Assembly: GCF_014287875.1 (NCBI RefSeq)
Contig: NZ_JACOPN010000010.1
Location: 10,722 to 74,721 of the forward strand
Origin: Flintibacter faecis
GTDB taxonomy: Bacteria > Bacillota > Clostridia > Oscillospirales > Oscillospiraceae
Reading direction: 5' to 3'
DNA length: 64,000 nucleotides
The notes below the pieces were generated by a model. It made no database searches. It saw nothing but the letters and a program-made list of their open reading frames with translations, and had not been told where the DNA came from. The position numbers and the translations under genes were made by a program. Shown here in pieces: positions 48,967 through 57,786 of this stretch (positions within the stretch are counted from its first letter, which is position 1; every line of letters starts with the position of its first letter).

Positions 48967-50946
48967 TTAGTTGTAGGGCGGTCGCCCGAAAGCGTAAAAG
49001 TGGGATTGCCAGTAGCTTGTGTTGATATCTGCATACTGGATGGGGTCGCCGCAGTGCAGCATTTTTCCACCGCCCACATAGATACCCACATGGGAAACGC
49101 CCGGTGTATCGTAAGTGCCGACGAAAAAGATCAAGTCGCCGGGTCTTGCGTTGGCAGAGGATACCGGGGTGGAAATATTGTAGAGCCCCTGGGCTCCCAG
49201 CCTGCCCGTATTGCAGACGCCGCTTTGCGTCAGCGCCCAGGATACGAAGCCGGAGCAATCAAAAGAAGTGTTCGGATTGCTGCCGCCCCAGACATAAGGA
49301 TATCCGATGTACTTCTCCGCCTCGGTAATGAGCGCTGCAAAGGTTTCATCTTCCAGTGCGGAAGGCGGGATATCATAGGTGGTGGGCGGTTTGGTGTACT
49401 TGTCCACATAGCCGGAGCCGGGAAATAAATCTTCCCGGTTTCCCAGCGTTGCCATATAGACCGCATACAGGGAAAGCGTTTCTTCGTCCATGATGTAGAC
49501 CGGCACATGGGAAAGATCGAAGTTTTCCAGCCTCACCTCGCAGATATAGTAGTTGTACGGTACTTCCACGTCATAGTTATTTCCCTCGCTGTCTGTCCGT
49601 GTCTCCGTCCGATAGCGTACCTCCACCTCCACGGTCTGCGTCAGGATGTACTGCTTTTCAAAGAGCATTTGCAGTTCCTCCTGAACCTCGTCGATGGTGA
49701 AAACCCCTTCATGGAACGCCGTGAGAATGGAGATCAGCACATAAGGGTCATGCTCGATCTCGTCCAGGTCAAAACGGTATTCGTCATATCCGGGGTGCAA
49801 AGCCTCATAGTGGCTCAGCTCATATTGAAGTTCCTGCTCCAACTCGCAGTAGGCCGCCTCCGCAGCCAGCATATCCGCATCCTCGGAGAGATAAGAAGAA
49901 GTAAATACACCGCCCACGCCGGAGCCTGCCATCATGGAACAGGAAGATACCCCGCCAAACAGCAGAGCAACACAGGCGCCAATGCCGATCACCAATAGCA
50001 CCGCCCGGCTATGGTGCTTGATGTAGAGGAATGTTTCCTTGAAGGCGTCCTTTGCTTTCTGCGCCGCACTTTTCGCCGTGGCTGCTGTGTTCTTTGCGGT
50101 TTTCTCTGCCTGTCGCAGCTCCTTTGCGTAGTTCCGCTTGATCCGCTGTTTCTGCAGAAAGCGAGATACCGGGTTAGAAGCTGCCAATGCAGGATCATCA
50201 TGCAGTGCCTTTTGGTAAAGGTACTCGGCGTTTGCCTTGACCGAAGCCTGCTCTGCCTTCGCCGCGTCACGCCAGGGCTTTGTGCGGTGATGGTGGACGG
50301 CGGCACGGACTTTACCTTTTCCGTAGGCAAGCCCGCGTTCTGTCAACACCTCGCCCTTGTGTCCAGCCTCAACACCCACATTTTCCTGTTCCACCTCATG
50401 CACCTTCGCATGGGCGGCGTGAACGATCTCATGGACCGGCCGGGAAAGCGGATTGTGCCGCAGGCGTCCGTTGGGGCGTTTCTCCACTTCTTCAAAGTGA
50501 AGCTGCGTTTTGCCTTTTCCAGCTGCCTCGTCCAAAATTCGCTCGGTACGGAGAACTTTCTTTGTGGAGATGGCGGCTTTCGCCGCGTCCAGCCTGTCCG
50601 CCGCACGGTCGGAACGGTCAATGTACTTTCCAAGTGCGGGATCGGCACGTTCTTCCTCGGTGAATTGCAGACGGGAGGACGGGCGCCGTCTTGCGGCAGA
50701 GCCGTCCCGCACCGCCTGGGCGTCAGCCTTTTCCGCCTTTCGTGCGGTTTTCTTCTCATGGTGCTCCGCTGCACGCAGGGCAAGGTCAGCAGCCGCGCCA
50801 GCGGATTCTTCCGAAGAAGAGGACAGTTCCGTTTCCGGCTCCCGGTTGCTGATATGTTCCACCTCGCCCGTGGCAAGATTTTCCGATACCGCACCGTCAC
50901 GGGTCATTTTCTGCGTGATCTTATCGGTTGCTTTCAGTTCCCTCAT
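48967..50946 (-). CDS. CD1108-type NlpC/P60 cell-wall peptidase
   Basis: 659 residues from ATG 50946, overlapping the methyltransferase stop. A long basic cytoplasmic region (1-330) precedes one transmembrane helix (AVLLVIGIGACVALLFGG, about 338-356). The C terminus is an NlpC/P60 domain with catalytic Cys near 564 (SFDCSGFVSWAL) and His near 617 (GVSHVGIYVGGG). It plays the VirB1-like part in conjugation, opening peptidoglycan for the transfer channel. Confidence 0.9.
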   Translation of the reverse strand: MRELKATDKITQKMTRDGAVSENLATGEVEHISNREPETELSSSSEESAGAAADLALRAAEHHEKKTARKAEKADAQAVRDGSAARRRPSSRLQFTEEERADPALGKYIDRSDRAADRLDAAKAAISTKKVLRTERILDEAAGKGKTQLHFEEVEKRPNGRLRHNPLSRPVHEIVHAAHAKVHEVEQENVGVEAGHKGEVLTERGLAYGKGKVRAAVHHHRTKPWRDAAKAEQASVKANAEYLYQKALHDDPALAASNPVSRFLQKQRIKRNYAKELRQAEKTAKNTAATAKSAAQKAKDAFKETFLYIKHHSRAVLLVIGIGACVALLFGGVSSCSMMAGSGVGGVFTSSYLSEDADMLAAEAAYCELEQELQYELSHYEALHPGYDEYRFDLDEIEHDPYVLISILTAFHEGVFTIDEVQEELQMLFEKQYILTQTVEVEVRYRTETRTDSEGNNYDVEVPYNYYICEVRLENFDLSHVPVYIMDEETLSLYAVYMATLGNREDLFPGSGYVDKYTKPPTTYDIPPSALEDETFAALITEAEKYIGYPYVWGGSNPNTSFDCSGFVSWALTQSGVCNTGRLGAQGLYNISTPVSSANARPGDLIFFVGTYDTPGVSHVGIYVGGGKMLHCGDPIQYADINTSYWQSHFYAFGRPPYN

Positions 50947-51947
50947 AGGCAGTCGCCTTCCTTTCCATAGGGGCAAAAGTCGCCGCAGGTGCCATTCTCG
51001 ATCATGGCGATATAGCGGAAAATGGGATAGGCCTGGGGCGGGCAGACCGCATTTCCTAATGTTTTCAGCCGCAGCGCCCGGTCATCCATGTGCTCGGTCA
51101 TGCGGGGGATTCCTTCCGGTTCGGCGGCCCAGAGGATACGTCCGTCCATCCTTTCGGGAAGCCCATGAGCCATTCCACCCAATCCGGATTCAGCGCCGCC
51201 GTTTCGGACACCGGCCGCTCCTGGGAGATGATCTGCGCCGACAGGTTTCCGCCCTTCTTCGCCGGATCGAAGGCTGATGGCTTCAAGGTCGAGCGGAAAC
51301 CGTCCGACGCCACCGGGGTCAGATAGAATACCGCCGCCGACAGGCTGAGGCTCCAAATCGCCCCGTTTCGGTTCCGCTTGCGGAATATCCCATTGTCCGA
51401 CAGGAACACATCCAGGTTGGCCGCGTCCCTGGCGGTGTTGTTGTCGGAGGCAAGGGGTGTGGGAAACATCAGCCGCGACGATAAAAGTTCGTTGGCGCTC
51501 ATGCCATGCGCCGACGCCGCAAGCCGGAAATACGAATGGGAGAACAGCGTATCCCGCTTTTGCCAGGTCAAAGATCGTTTTGTCGAGCCCCATATTGATG
51601 AAGCCAGCAACATTTTCCCCAAGCACCCAACGGGGCCGCAGTTCGGTAATAACGCGGCACATTTCCGGCCACAGGTAGCGTTCATCCGAAAATCCCTTCC
51701 GTTTTCCGGCGGTGGAGAAGGGCTGACAGGGAAAGCCGCCTGAGATGACGGTAACTGTTTCAAGTCCTGTTTTTTCAAAAAACGCCTCCTTCGTGAAAGT
51801 AGTAATATCCCGGAACCTTGGAACATCCGGCCATCGTGCAGAGAGGACGGAGTGCGGAAAATCCGCCCACTCACACTGGCAGACGGTTTCAAACCCGGCA
51901 GCCTCCGCCGCCAGATCCAGACCGCCAATGCCGGAAAACAGGCTCAC
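50943..51947 (-). CDS. C5-cytosine DNA methyltransferase
   Basis: 334 residues counted from GTG 51947. Motif I LFSGIGGLDLA, motif IV GGFPCQPFS with catalytic C74, motif VI ENV, motif VIII RQRTFIVA and motif X LGNAVCPPQAYP are in canonical order. The variable region between VIII and X is the target-recognition part. No restriction gene is adjacent, so it is an orphan enzyme that probably modifies the ICE against host restriction. The likely original start, seven codons upstream (51968-51966), reads ATA after ATGAGGTGAATACAAA. Confidence 0.9.
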   Translation of the reverse strand: MSLFSGIGGLDLAAEAAGFETVCQCEWADFPHSVLSARWPDVPRFRDITTFTKEAFFEKTGLETVTVISGGFPCQPFSTAGKRKGFSDERYLWPEMCRVITELRPRWVLGENVAGFINMGLDKTIFDLAKAGYAVLPFVFPACGVGAWHERQRTFIVAADVSHTPCLRQQHRQGRGQPGCVPVGQWDIPQAEPKRGDLEPQPVGGGILSDPGGVGRFPLDLEAISLRSGEEGRKPVGADHLPGAAGVRNGGAESGLGGMAHGLPERMDGRILWAAEPEGIPRMTEHMDDRALRLKTLGNAVCPPQAYPIFRYIAMIENGTCGDFCPYGKEGDCL

Positions 51948-51994
51948 ATGGGTCAGTTGATTTGCTATTTTGTATTCACCTCATTTCTGGGCAT

Positions 51995-52029
51995 AAAAAT
52001 AGCACCCATGATATTTCCACGAGTGCTAA
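51995..52029 (-). terminator. Terminator of the 151-residue cargo gene
   Basis: On the complement AGCACTCGTGG and ATGGGTGCT arms are followed by ATTTTTA. Confidence 0.65.
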
Positions 52030-52042
52030 ATCTACAATCTTT

Positions 52043-52498
52043 CTATTCGGTTGGAGTAGATTTTAATATGCCACTAATTAGATATATTTCGGTCAATCCT
52101 TTATTAACCTTGCTTGATTTGCTGCCATACAAATCTGATCGCATTGCTTTGATTAGGCTGGTAAATGCTTTAGTATATTGAGTTTCGTAATCAGCAACAT
52201 TATTATTTTTTAGGTGGTTTATCAATAAGTCTGCAAATTCATATAGAGACGATAAAACTTTAGGACTTGCGATAATAGTCAAATTATTGAAAGCATGGTT
52301 ATATCTTATGGTTGCCTCCGCAGACTCTGAGTTATTCATATTCTCACTTAACGCATGAATAAATTCCAAATAGTATTGCTCTTTTAATTTTCGCTCTTCA
52401 AATTTCAGCTTACTATGTTTGTTTAAGGAATCAGTAATAATAGCTGTGATAATGGCAGTAAATGTCGCTAAAAGAGCAACGATTATCGTTGTATTCAT
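52043..52498 (-). CDS. Membrane-anchored hypothetical cargo protein
   Basis: 151 residues, ATG 52498. Residues 4-24 (TIIVALLATFTAIITAIITD) form an N-terminal membrane helix, and the rest is a helical cytoplasmic domain (KLKFEERKLKEQYYLEFIHA). It is markedly AT-rich compared with the flanking virB4 and methyltransferase genes and has its own terminator. It is therefore an insertion into the transfer operon. No function is known. Confidence 0.7.
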   Translation of the reverse strand: MNTTIIVALLATFTAIITAIITDSLNKHSKLKFEERKLKEQYYLEFIHALSENMNNSESAEATIRYNHAFNNLTIIASPKVLSSLYEFADLLINHLKNNNVADYETQYTKAFTSLIKAMRSDLYGSKSSKVNKGLTEIYLISGILKSTPTE

Positions 52499-52568
52499 AT
52501 CAGTTCACCTCGTGCATATTATATCTCCATTCTCTATAAAAGTCTATTTGTATTACCTTAGGATAGTT

Positions 52569-54977
52569 TTAACTCACCTCCTCCGGCTTTGTTGTCATAA
52601 TGCTGTAAAGTTCATTGTCCTTCGGGAAGTCATCCACAAAAGGCAGGATCACATTGCCGAAGAAGATCAGCCCCTCGCCGGGGCCTGCGTTGCTGATATG
52701 TGCCGCCTGCTGATTGGAGATGTTCAGACGCTCGCAGAGGATTTTTCTGTCTCCGCTGGCCTGGTTCAGAAGGTATACAAAATCGCTGTTTTCAAAGATG
52801 TTCTCGATCTCCGGGGAGGAAAGCAGGTCCTTGATGTTCTGCGTGATCCCCGTGGGGATTCCGCCCCATTTGCGAAAGCGTTTCCAAATCTCCACGCTCC
52901 AGGAACCAACCTCGCCTCGCAGCAGAAGATGGAACTCGTCCACGAAATACCAGGTGGATTTGCCCTGATCCCGGTTTTGGGAAACACGGTTCCATACCTG
53001 GTCCTGGATCACCAGCATACCCAGGCTTTTGAGCTGTTTTCCCAGCTCCTTGATATCGAAGCAGACAATGCGGTTGTTGATATCCACATTGGTGCGGTGG
53101 TTAAAAACATTCAAACTGCCATGTACATACAGTTCCAGTGCCGCCGCGATCCGCTGTGCCTCCGGCTCCGGCTGCCGTTTGATCTCGTCATACAAATCTT
53201 CCAGCAGCGGCATATTCTCCGGGCGGGGGTCCGCGATATAGGGGCGGTACACGATCCGCACGGCACGGTCAATGACCGTTTTTTCCACCGGCTCCAGACC
53301 GTTCCGGCCGCCTGCCGCCAGTTCACAGAATGACAGGATAAAGTCAGATTTCAGCGCCAGCGGGTTATCGTCCTCGCTGTAATTGAGGTTGATATCCATA
53401 GGGTTCACATACTGCGTGCTGGTTGGAGAGATTTTGATGACCTGTCCTTCCAGACGGTTCACCAGCGGAAAATATTCTGCCTCCGGGTCGCAAATCAGAA
53501 TATCGTCCTTTGTATTCAGGAACACACCCACGATGGAACGCTTTGCTGAAAAACTCTTGCCGCTGCCGGGCGTACCTAAGATCATGCCGTTGGGCGTTTT
53601 CAGCTTTTTGCGGTCAGCAAGGATCATGTTGCTGGAAGTGGCATTGAGCCCGTAGTAGAGAGCTTCGCCGCCGTGGAAAATCTCCTGTGTGGTGAAGGGA
53701 ACGAACACCGCCACCGCCGAAGTGGTAAGCCCGCGCTGTATCTTAATGCGGTTGACACCCAGGGGCAGAGCCGACACGAAGCCGTCCTCCTGCTGGAAGT
53801 CCAGCCGCACCAGGGAACAGTTATATTTCTGCGCCACGCTTGCCGCACGGAGAAGGTCATTCTCCAGTTTTTGCTTGCTGTCCGAAAAATTCACCACCAG
53901 AAAGGTCATCAAAAACATTCGCTCATTCCGGCTTTGCAGATCACGGAGGATGTTCTTTGCCTCGCCTGCGTAGGTGGCAAGGTCGGTGGGGATGATATCC
54001 ATATCGAAACCCTCACGCACAGCCTTTTTCTGCGCGTCAATCTTCATACTGTCAATGTCGGTGATCTTTCGCTTGACCGTTTTGATTGCCTCGTTCTGGT
54101 CCATGCTGCGGATATGGAGGCTGACAAGCAGCCCGCTGTCCGTATCCAGCAGTTCGGTGAGCATACGGTCATCCATTTCCGGTGCGCTGATCTGCAGAAA
54201 GGACACGGCACAGAATTTATCCGCCATCGTGAACTTCCTTGCTTCACCGAAGCGGAAAGAAGAAGGTGCGATAAAATCCTGGACCGACAGGCCGGAAGGG
54301 GCAAGCCAGCTCCATTCAAAGGCAAACCGTTCCCCGTCCGGGTGCAGGATGCCGTGGAGCATTTCCAGCCACTCCTTGCCGCCAAGCTCCTTTGCCAAAG
54401 CACCCATGACCTTGAAATGGTTAAGGGCGTCCATGACGATCCGGGAAAATCGTGCCCGTGCGGTTTTGCTGTCCCGTGCCTCGATGGTGAGGGTCAGATA
54501 CTTTGTTTTGATAAGACCGTTGTTGCCCCGTTCAAGCTGCTTGCGGAGCATCTGCGTGTAAAGCTCACGGATATGGTCGAAGTGATCTCCCTGTGCCGCG
54601 ATCTCGATACGCTTCACAAAATCCTCCCGGTTCATGCGGCGGCTCACAAGGGAGAGTTGCATCCCGATAGAAGCGTCATGGGCGTTATACATATCGCAGA
54701 GAGCTTCAAAAATCGCCGTCTGGTCGTCAGGCTTTGCAAGCTGATAATTCACATCCTCGAACTCGATACACTTCGACCAGGTGTGGTCGTCCAGCTTGCA
54801 CAGACCGTCCGGGTACATCTGGCGGAACGGTAAGGTATCCTGTGCGGAATGTACCTTGCCGTCGCCTCTGGCAGTTTCCAGGATACGGCTGATCTCACGC
54901 TTTTCCGCGGCGGTGAGCTTTACCGTGGGTTTTGCAGCCTGCCGTGCCTGCGGCTCTGGCTTTCGCTTTCTGAACAA
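52569..54977 (-). CDS. VirB4-like conjugation ATPase
   Basis: 802 residues. The N-terminal half is the VirB4 recognition domain. Walker A is LGTPGSGKSFSAK near residue 470, and Walker B is TWYFVDEFHLLLRG near 678. ITQNIKDLLSSPEIENI is a typical C-terminal motif. It powers the type IV secretion channel at the membrane. The start at ATG 54977 overlaps the prgI gene by 83 bases, which implies coupled translation. Confidence 0.93.
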   Translation of the reverse strand: MFRKRKPEPQARQAAKPTVKLTAAEKREISRILETARGDGKVHSAQDTLPFRQMYPDGLCKLDDHTWSKCIEFEDVNYQLAKPDDQTAIFEALCDMYNAHDASIGMQLSLVSRRMNREDFVKRIEIAAQGDHFDHIRELYTQMLRKQLERGNNGLIKTKYLTLTIEARDSKTARARFSRIVMDALNHFKVMGALAKELGGKEWLEMLHGILHPDGERFAFEWSWLAPSGLSVQDFIAPSSFRFGEARKFTMADKFCAVSFLQISAPEMDDRMLTELLDTDSGLLVSLHIRSMDQNEAIKTVKRKITDIDSMKIDAQKKAVREGFDMDIIPTDLATYAGEAKNILRDLQSRNERMFLMTFLVVNFSDSKQKLENDLLRAASVAQKYNCSLVRLDFQQEDGFVSALPLGVNRIKIQRGLTTSAVAVFVPFTTQEIFHGGEALYYGLNATSSNMILADRKKLKTPNGMILGTPGSGKSFSAKRSIVGVFLNTKDDILICDPEAEYFPLVNRLEGQVIKISPTSTQYVNPMDINLNYSEDDNPLALKSDFILSFCELAAGGRNGLEPVEKTVIDRAVRIVYRPYIADPRPENMPLLEDLYDEIKRQPEPEAQRIAAALELYVHGSLNVFNHRTNVDINNRIVCFDIKELGKQLKSLGMLVIQDQVWNRVSQNRDQGKSTWYFVDEFHLLLRGEVGSWSVEIWKRFRKWGGIPTGITQNIKDLLSSPEIENIFENSDFVYLLNQASGDRKILCERLNISNQQAAHISNAGPGEGLIFFGNVILPFVDDFPKDNELYSIMTTKPEEVS

Positions 54978-55329
54978 TGGCTTTCACCTCCTTTTCCGCC
55001 TGGGCCTGCCGCTCCAGGGCTGCGTAGAAATTGTTTGTCTGATAAGGTCGTTCCTTCGTCCGCAGGAACATACAGCGGATGACCTGTCCGGCCACCACCT
55101 CCAGGGGTTGGCCGTGCCGCTCATACATGGCGAGCAGAAAGAACGGGAGCATGACGATAATCATGCAGAACGCGGCGGCGCTGTTGCTGACCGTGCGTCT
55201 GAGCAAAAAGAAAAGCGGTACTCCGATGAGTGCCGCCGCTCCGAAACATATAAGCTGCCGTTTGGTAAGCCCAAACAACACTTTGGATTTTACTTTCGTC
55301 AAATCCTTTGGAATGGTTACATATGCCAA
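54895..55329 (-). CDS. PrgI-family (VirB3-like) transfer membrane protein
   Basis: 144 residues, ATG 55329 (MAYVTIPKDLTKVKSKVLFG) after TATAGGAGATGATAAATTGGC. Two transmembrane helices (about 27-43 and 48-68) follow a conserved LFGLTKRQLICFG. The C terminus is basic and coiled. PrgI proteins precede VirB4 in Gram-positive conjugation systems and anchor it in the membrane. Confidence 0.88.
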   Translation of the reverse strand: MAYVTIPKDLTKVKSKVLFGLTKRQLICFGAAALIGVPLFFLLRRTVSNSAAAFCMIIVMLPFFLLAMYERHGQPLEVVAGQVIRCMFLRTKERPYQTNNFYAALERQAQAEKEVKAIVQKAKARAAGTAGCKTHGKAHRRGKA

Positions 55330-55350
55330 TTTATCATCTCCTATAATGAA

Positions 55351-55380
55351 AAAAGCAACTGATTCTCACAGTTGCTTTTT
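55351..55380 (-). terminator. Terminator after the HNH gene
   Basis: AAAAAGCAACTG and CAGTTGCTTTTT form a palindromic stem usable on the complement, 16 bp after the HNH stop. Confidence 0.75.
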
Positions 55381-55395
55381 GTTTAATATTTGGCT

Positions 55396-56139
55396 TTAGT
55401 TGAAGTCAATGCGACAGTATAGCATTTCGTAAATTACGATTTTAACGCATATTCCACCATCTTCGTTATATGACACTTGGTAACGATATTGACCTTCCTG
55501 CACATGATTCCAGAACATAAAACCAAAAGCCTCTCCTGTTCCTATATTTTGTACAACAAATGGGGTTATACATCCTCTGGAACCAACTTCGGGAGCAATG
55601 TCTACTTGAGGAATTTCTTCAAACTCATCAATAGTTTCCTCTGACATATTAAACGCAAAATCATATTTTAGGCTGACTTGTGTATCGTCAAAGCAAATGT
55701 GATCCACTTCAAATCCTGCGTGACCCTTAGCAAGCTTTACAATGATTCTGCATAAGCGGTTTTCATCAATGGTATAGTGAACCTCACCGTTATTTGTTAT
55801 TATCTGTTCATCAAGAAGCTTTTTTAGGCGATCATCTTTTGCTAACCGTTGATTAGTATCTACTCGTCGGGTGTAATCTCTGTAAACAGCCTCTTTTAGT
55901 ACATCAAGGAAACAAGATACATATTTCTCATCATCAGAGTAACCATTATTACATTCAAAACACGCCGGAACTGTAGCCATATTTTCGGGATAAGGTTCCG
56001 TTAGAAATGCTTTTGAAGGTACATGCTCCCTTGTTGTCGCAGGATTCCCACAATATATACATCCATTTTTAACCGATTTGTCCCATGAAGTATAATATCC
56101 TAATCCATCCGTTCCGCCCGGTCGCTTTCGTTGTTCCAT
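55396..56139 (-). CDS. HNH-type nuclease-like cargo protein
   Basis: 247 residues, ATG 56139 after GGTGGTGATAAT. Residues 27-70 give an HNH pattern: CIYCGNPATTREHVPSKAFL, then CFECNNGYSDDE, with two CxxC zinc pairs around the His. The remaining 180 residues (acidic, beta-rich, ending EMLYCRIDFN) are unrecognised. The gene is AT-rich, has its own terminator and is wedged between trbL and prgI. A defence role is possible but unproven. Confidence 0.7.
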   Translation of the reverse strand: MEQRKRPGGTDGLGYYTSWDKSVKNGCIYCGNPATTREHVPSKAFLTEPYPENMATVPACFECNNGYSDDEKYVSCFLDVLKEAVYRDYTRRVDTNQRLAKDDRLKKLLDEQIITNNGEVHYTIDENRLCRIIVKLAKGHAGFEVDHICFDDTQVSLKYDFAFNMSEETIDEFEEIPQVDIAPEVGSRGCITPFVVQNIGTGEAFGFMFWNHVQEGQYRYQVSYNEDGGICVKIVIYEMLYCRIDFN

Positions 56140-56191
56140 ATTATCACCACCTAAAGCAATTATACCATTGTATTACAAAATTTTCACCTCC

Positions 56192-57061
56192 TTAATGCGC
56201 TCCGAACAGGCTCTTAGAGAGGCTGCCGGTCTTGAACAGGGCGAAGCACAGCAGGACCGTGTAGCCCATGCAGGCCCATATCGCGCCTGAGATATTTCCG
56301 TCCGTGGCGATACTCTGTACCAAAACAGAGTAGATTCCCACGCACACCATGATTAGAAATGCCTGGAACGCCAATGCAAACAGGGATTTCAAGTAGTTCT
56401 GTCCTGTATGGCTCCAATCCCGGTTTGTCATAGTGGCAAGCGGAATCGGTCCAACGGAAGTCGTCAAATACACCTCGATCATGCGGCCGTAGATGACAAG
56501 CATGATACAGATGGAAAGGGCGTTCATGGTAAGTCCCACAAAAAGGGACTGAAACCACAGCCCGAACAGTTCTCCCGTGCCCAGGGCTTCAAGCTGCGCC
56601 TCCATATCCGTGATGACGCTGCTGATATCAATGGAGGTATTCCCGATGATGACGCCCGCGCTGCTGTTCACAACGCTTTGCCCGACATCGAAGATACCCA
56701 TGACGATATTCCATGTGTTCGTCACAATGAGAACGGCACAGAAAGTCTTGAAAATCCACTTGAAGAACATCCAGGTATCTACATCGTGCAGATTGTTTTT
56801 CTCTGTCACAAGCTGGATCAGCTCATAACACATTACGAATGTCAGGATAACCCCGGCGATTGGAACGATCACCGTTTCAGAGAGGTTTCGGATCATAGAA
56901 AAGACGCCGCTGTTCCATGCCAGCGGCGTCTGTCCCACTTCACCGGCGATCTCGCCTACTTTGGTATTGACCGTATCGAACATGCCCGACAGGTTTCCCG
57001 TGATCCCCTCGATGAGCAGCCCTCGGAGCCATTCATCGAGTTTGTCGAGTATGCCGCCCAT
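56192..57061 (-). CDS. TrbL/VirB6-like transfer channel protein
   Basis: 289 residues, ATG 57061. After an amphipathic N-terminal part (LDEWLRGLLIEGITGNLSGM) five to six membrane helices follow, including VIVPIAGVILTFVMCYELIQ and ALAFQAFLIMVCVGIYSVLV. A short motif VGPIPLATMTNRDWSHTGQN lies between helices. This is the polytopic channel subunit of Tn1549-type systems. It is directly downstream of the Maff2 remnant. Confidence 0.88.
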   Translation of the reverse strand: MGGILDKLDEWLRGLLIEGITGNLSGMFDTVNTKVGEIAGEVGQTPLAWNSGVFSMIRNLSETVIVPIAGVILTFVMCYELIQLVTEKNNLHDVDTWMFFKWIFKTFCAVLIVTNTWNIVMGIFDVGQSVVNSSAGVIIGNTSIDISSVITDMEAQLEALGTGELFGLWFQSLFVGLTMNALSICIMLVIYGRMIEVYLTTSVGPIPLATMTNRDWSHTGQNYLKSLFALAFQAFLIMVCVGIYSVLVQSIATDGNISGAIWACMGYTVLLCFALFKTGSLSKSLFGAH

Positions 57062-57081
57062 AAGCGATCACCGCCGGACGA

Positions 57082-57168
57082 TCAACCGAACAGGCCGGAG
57101 AGCAGAGGTACAAGGGTGATGCCGATGAGGGCGACACCGCCGCCGGCCATGAGCTGTTTTATCCCCAA
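57082..57168 (-). pseudogene. C-terminal remnant of a Maff2-type membrane protein
   Basis: The complement reads LGIKQLMAGGGVALIGITLV then PLLSGLFG and a stop (57082-57084). This is the usual end of the small Maff2-family protein that precedes TrbL in these operons. Upstream of codon 57168 the frame meets TAA and no further similarity is visible. The gene, and everything that should precede it (the VirD4 coupling protein), is cut off here. Confidence 0.75.
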
Positions 57169-57786
57169 TTAGGTGTAAAACTCTGCTCGATGGCGGGCGG
57201 CGGCGTACAAAAAATCTATATGGTGTTTTTAAGAGAACCGTCCCGGCGGGACAGGTCAGGCAGTGACCTGTTCCACCTCCGGGATGGGCTTGAGATCAAA
57301 ATGAATTTCGATAGAAATGTGTCTTGTTTTATCTTCGTCAATATTTGTAAACATTCTGTGAACGAGAAGCCATCGCCCGCCGTTCGTCGCTGCAACTCTT
57401 TCTGCTTTTACGGTATCGCAGCAGCGATAGGATTGCGACATACCAACGGTAACTTTGGCGTTACCATTAGCAGCATTCGACCAGAGTGTTTTTCTTTCTC
57501 CCTACCCTTACTACAATCTCAAAAACGCTTTTTGGCCAGTTCTGCAAATAAAGCGTTTGTGATAAACCGTCCTGTCCGCTTTTCACCACTACTACGGTCT
57601 GGTGTGGGCGATTTGGCAAAGCCGGACACAAAAAATTGGACAAGACTTTCGCCTTGCCCAATCTGCACGAGCAGTCCCCTCATCTTTATTCAATCTTAAT
57701 ACGTCGCAAATGTTCCTTATCCGCTCTTAAAATCTCCGGCTGTATGCTGTATAATATAGCCATCACAGAAATAAGGAGCTGCCTTT
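57169..57786. other. Gene-poor junction between ICE2 and the potassium locus
   Basis: No convincing gene in 618 bp. The complement of 57256-57441 has a 61-codon frame ending HISIEIHFDLKPIPEVEQ, which could be the tail of a lost recombinase-like gene. An inverted repeat of ACGCTTT/AAAGCGT type stands near 57525-57560. The promoter of ktrB is at the right end. Confidence 0.45.
57741..57755 (+). promoter_or_regulatory. Extended -10 promoter of the ktr/kdp locus
   Basis: TATAAT at 57750-57755 is preceded by TG-containing sequence (TGTATGCTG). The -35 (TTAAAA near 57727) is weak. AAGGAGCTGCCTTT follows before the ktrB ATG. Confidence 0.5.

Larger units (their letters stand above)
31371..57168. 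mobile_element. Second ICE (ICE2), inverted relative to ICE1, right end lost
   Basis: Integrase and excisionase at the left end, then regulators, MobC, relaxase, defence cargo and a leftward type IV secretion operon. The operon breaks off within a Maff2-type gene at 57168, and no coupling-protein gene follows. The element is therefore either deleted at this end or joined to chromosomal DNA. The left boundary near the tRNA remnant is inferred. Confidence 0.75.

Noticed and set aside
53673..54833. A 386-codon plus-strand frame opposite virB4
   Set aside because: It mirrors the VirB4 ATPase gene, which has clear Walker motifs; no start signal on the plus strand.
57190..57699. A 169-codon plus-strand frame between ICE2 and ktrB
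   Set aside because: No domain, no ribosome binding site, Cys/Ser/Arg-rich random-looking composition; overlaps equally weak frames on the other strand.
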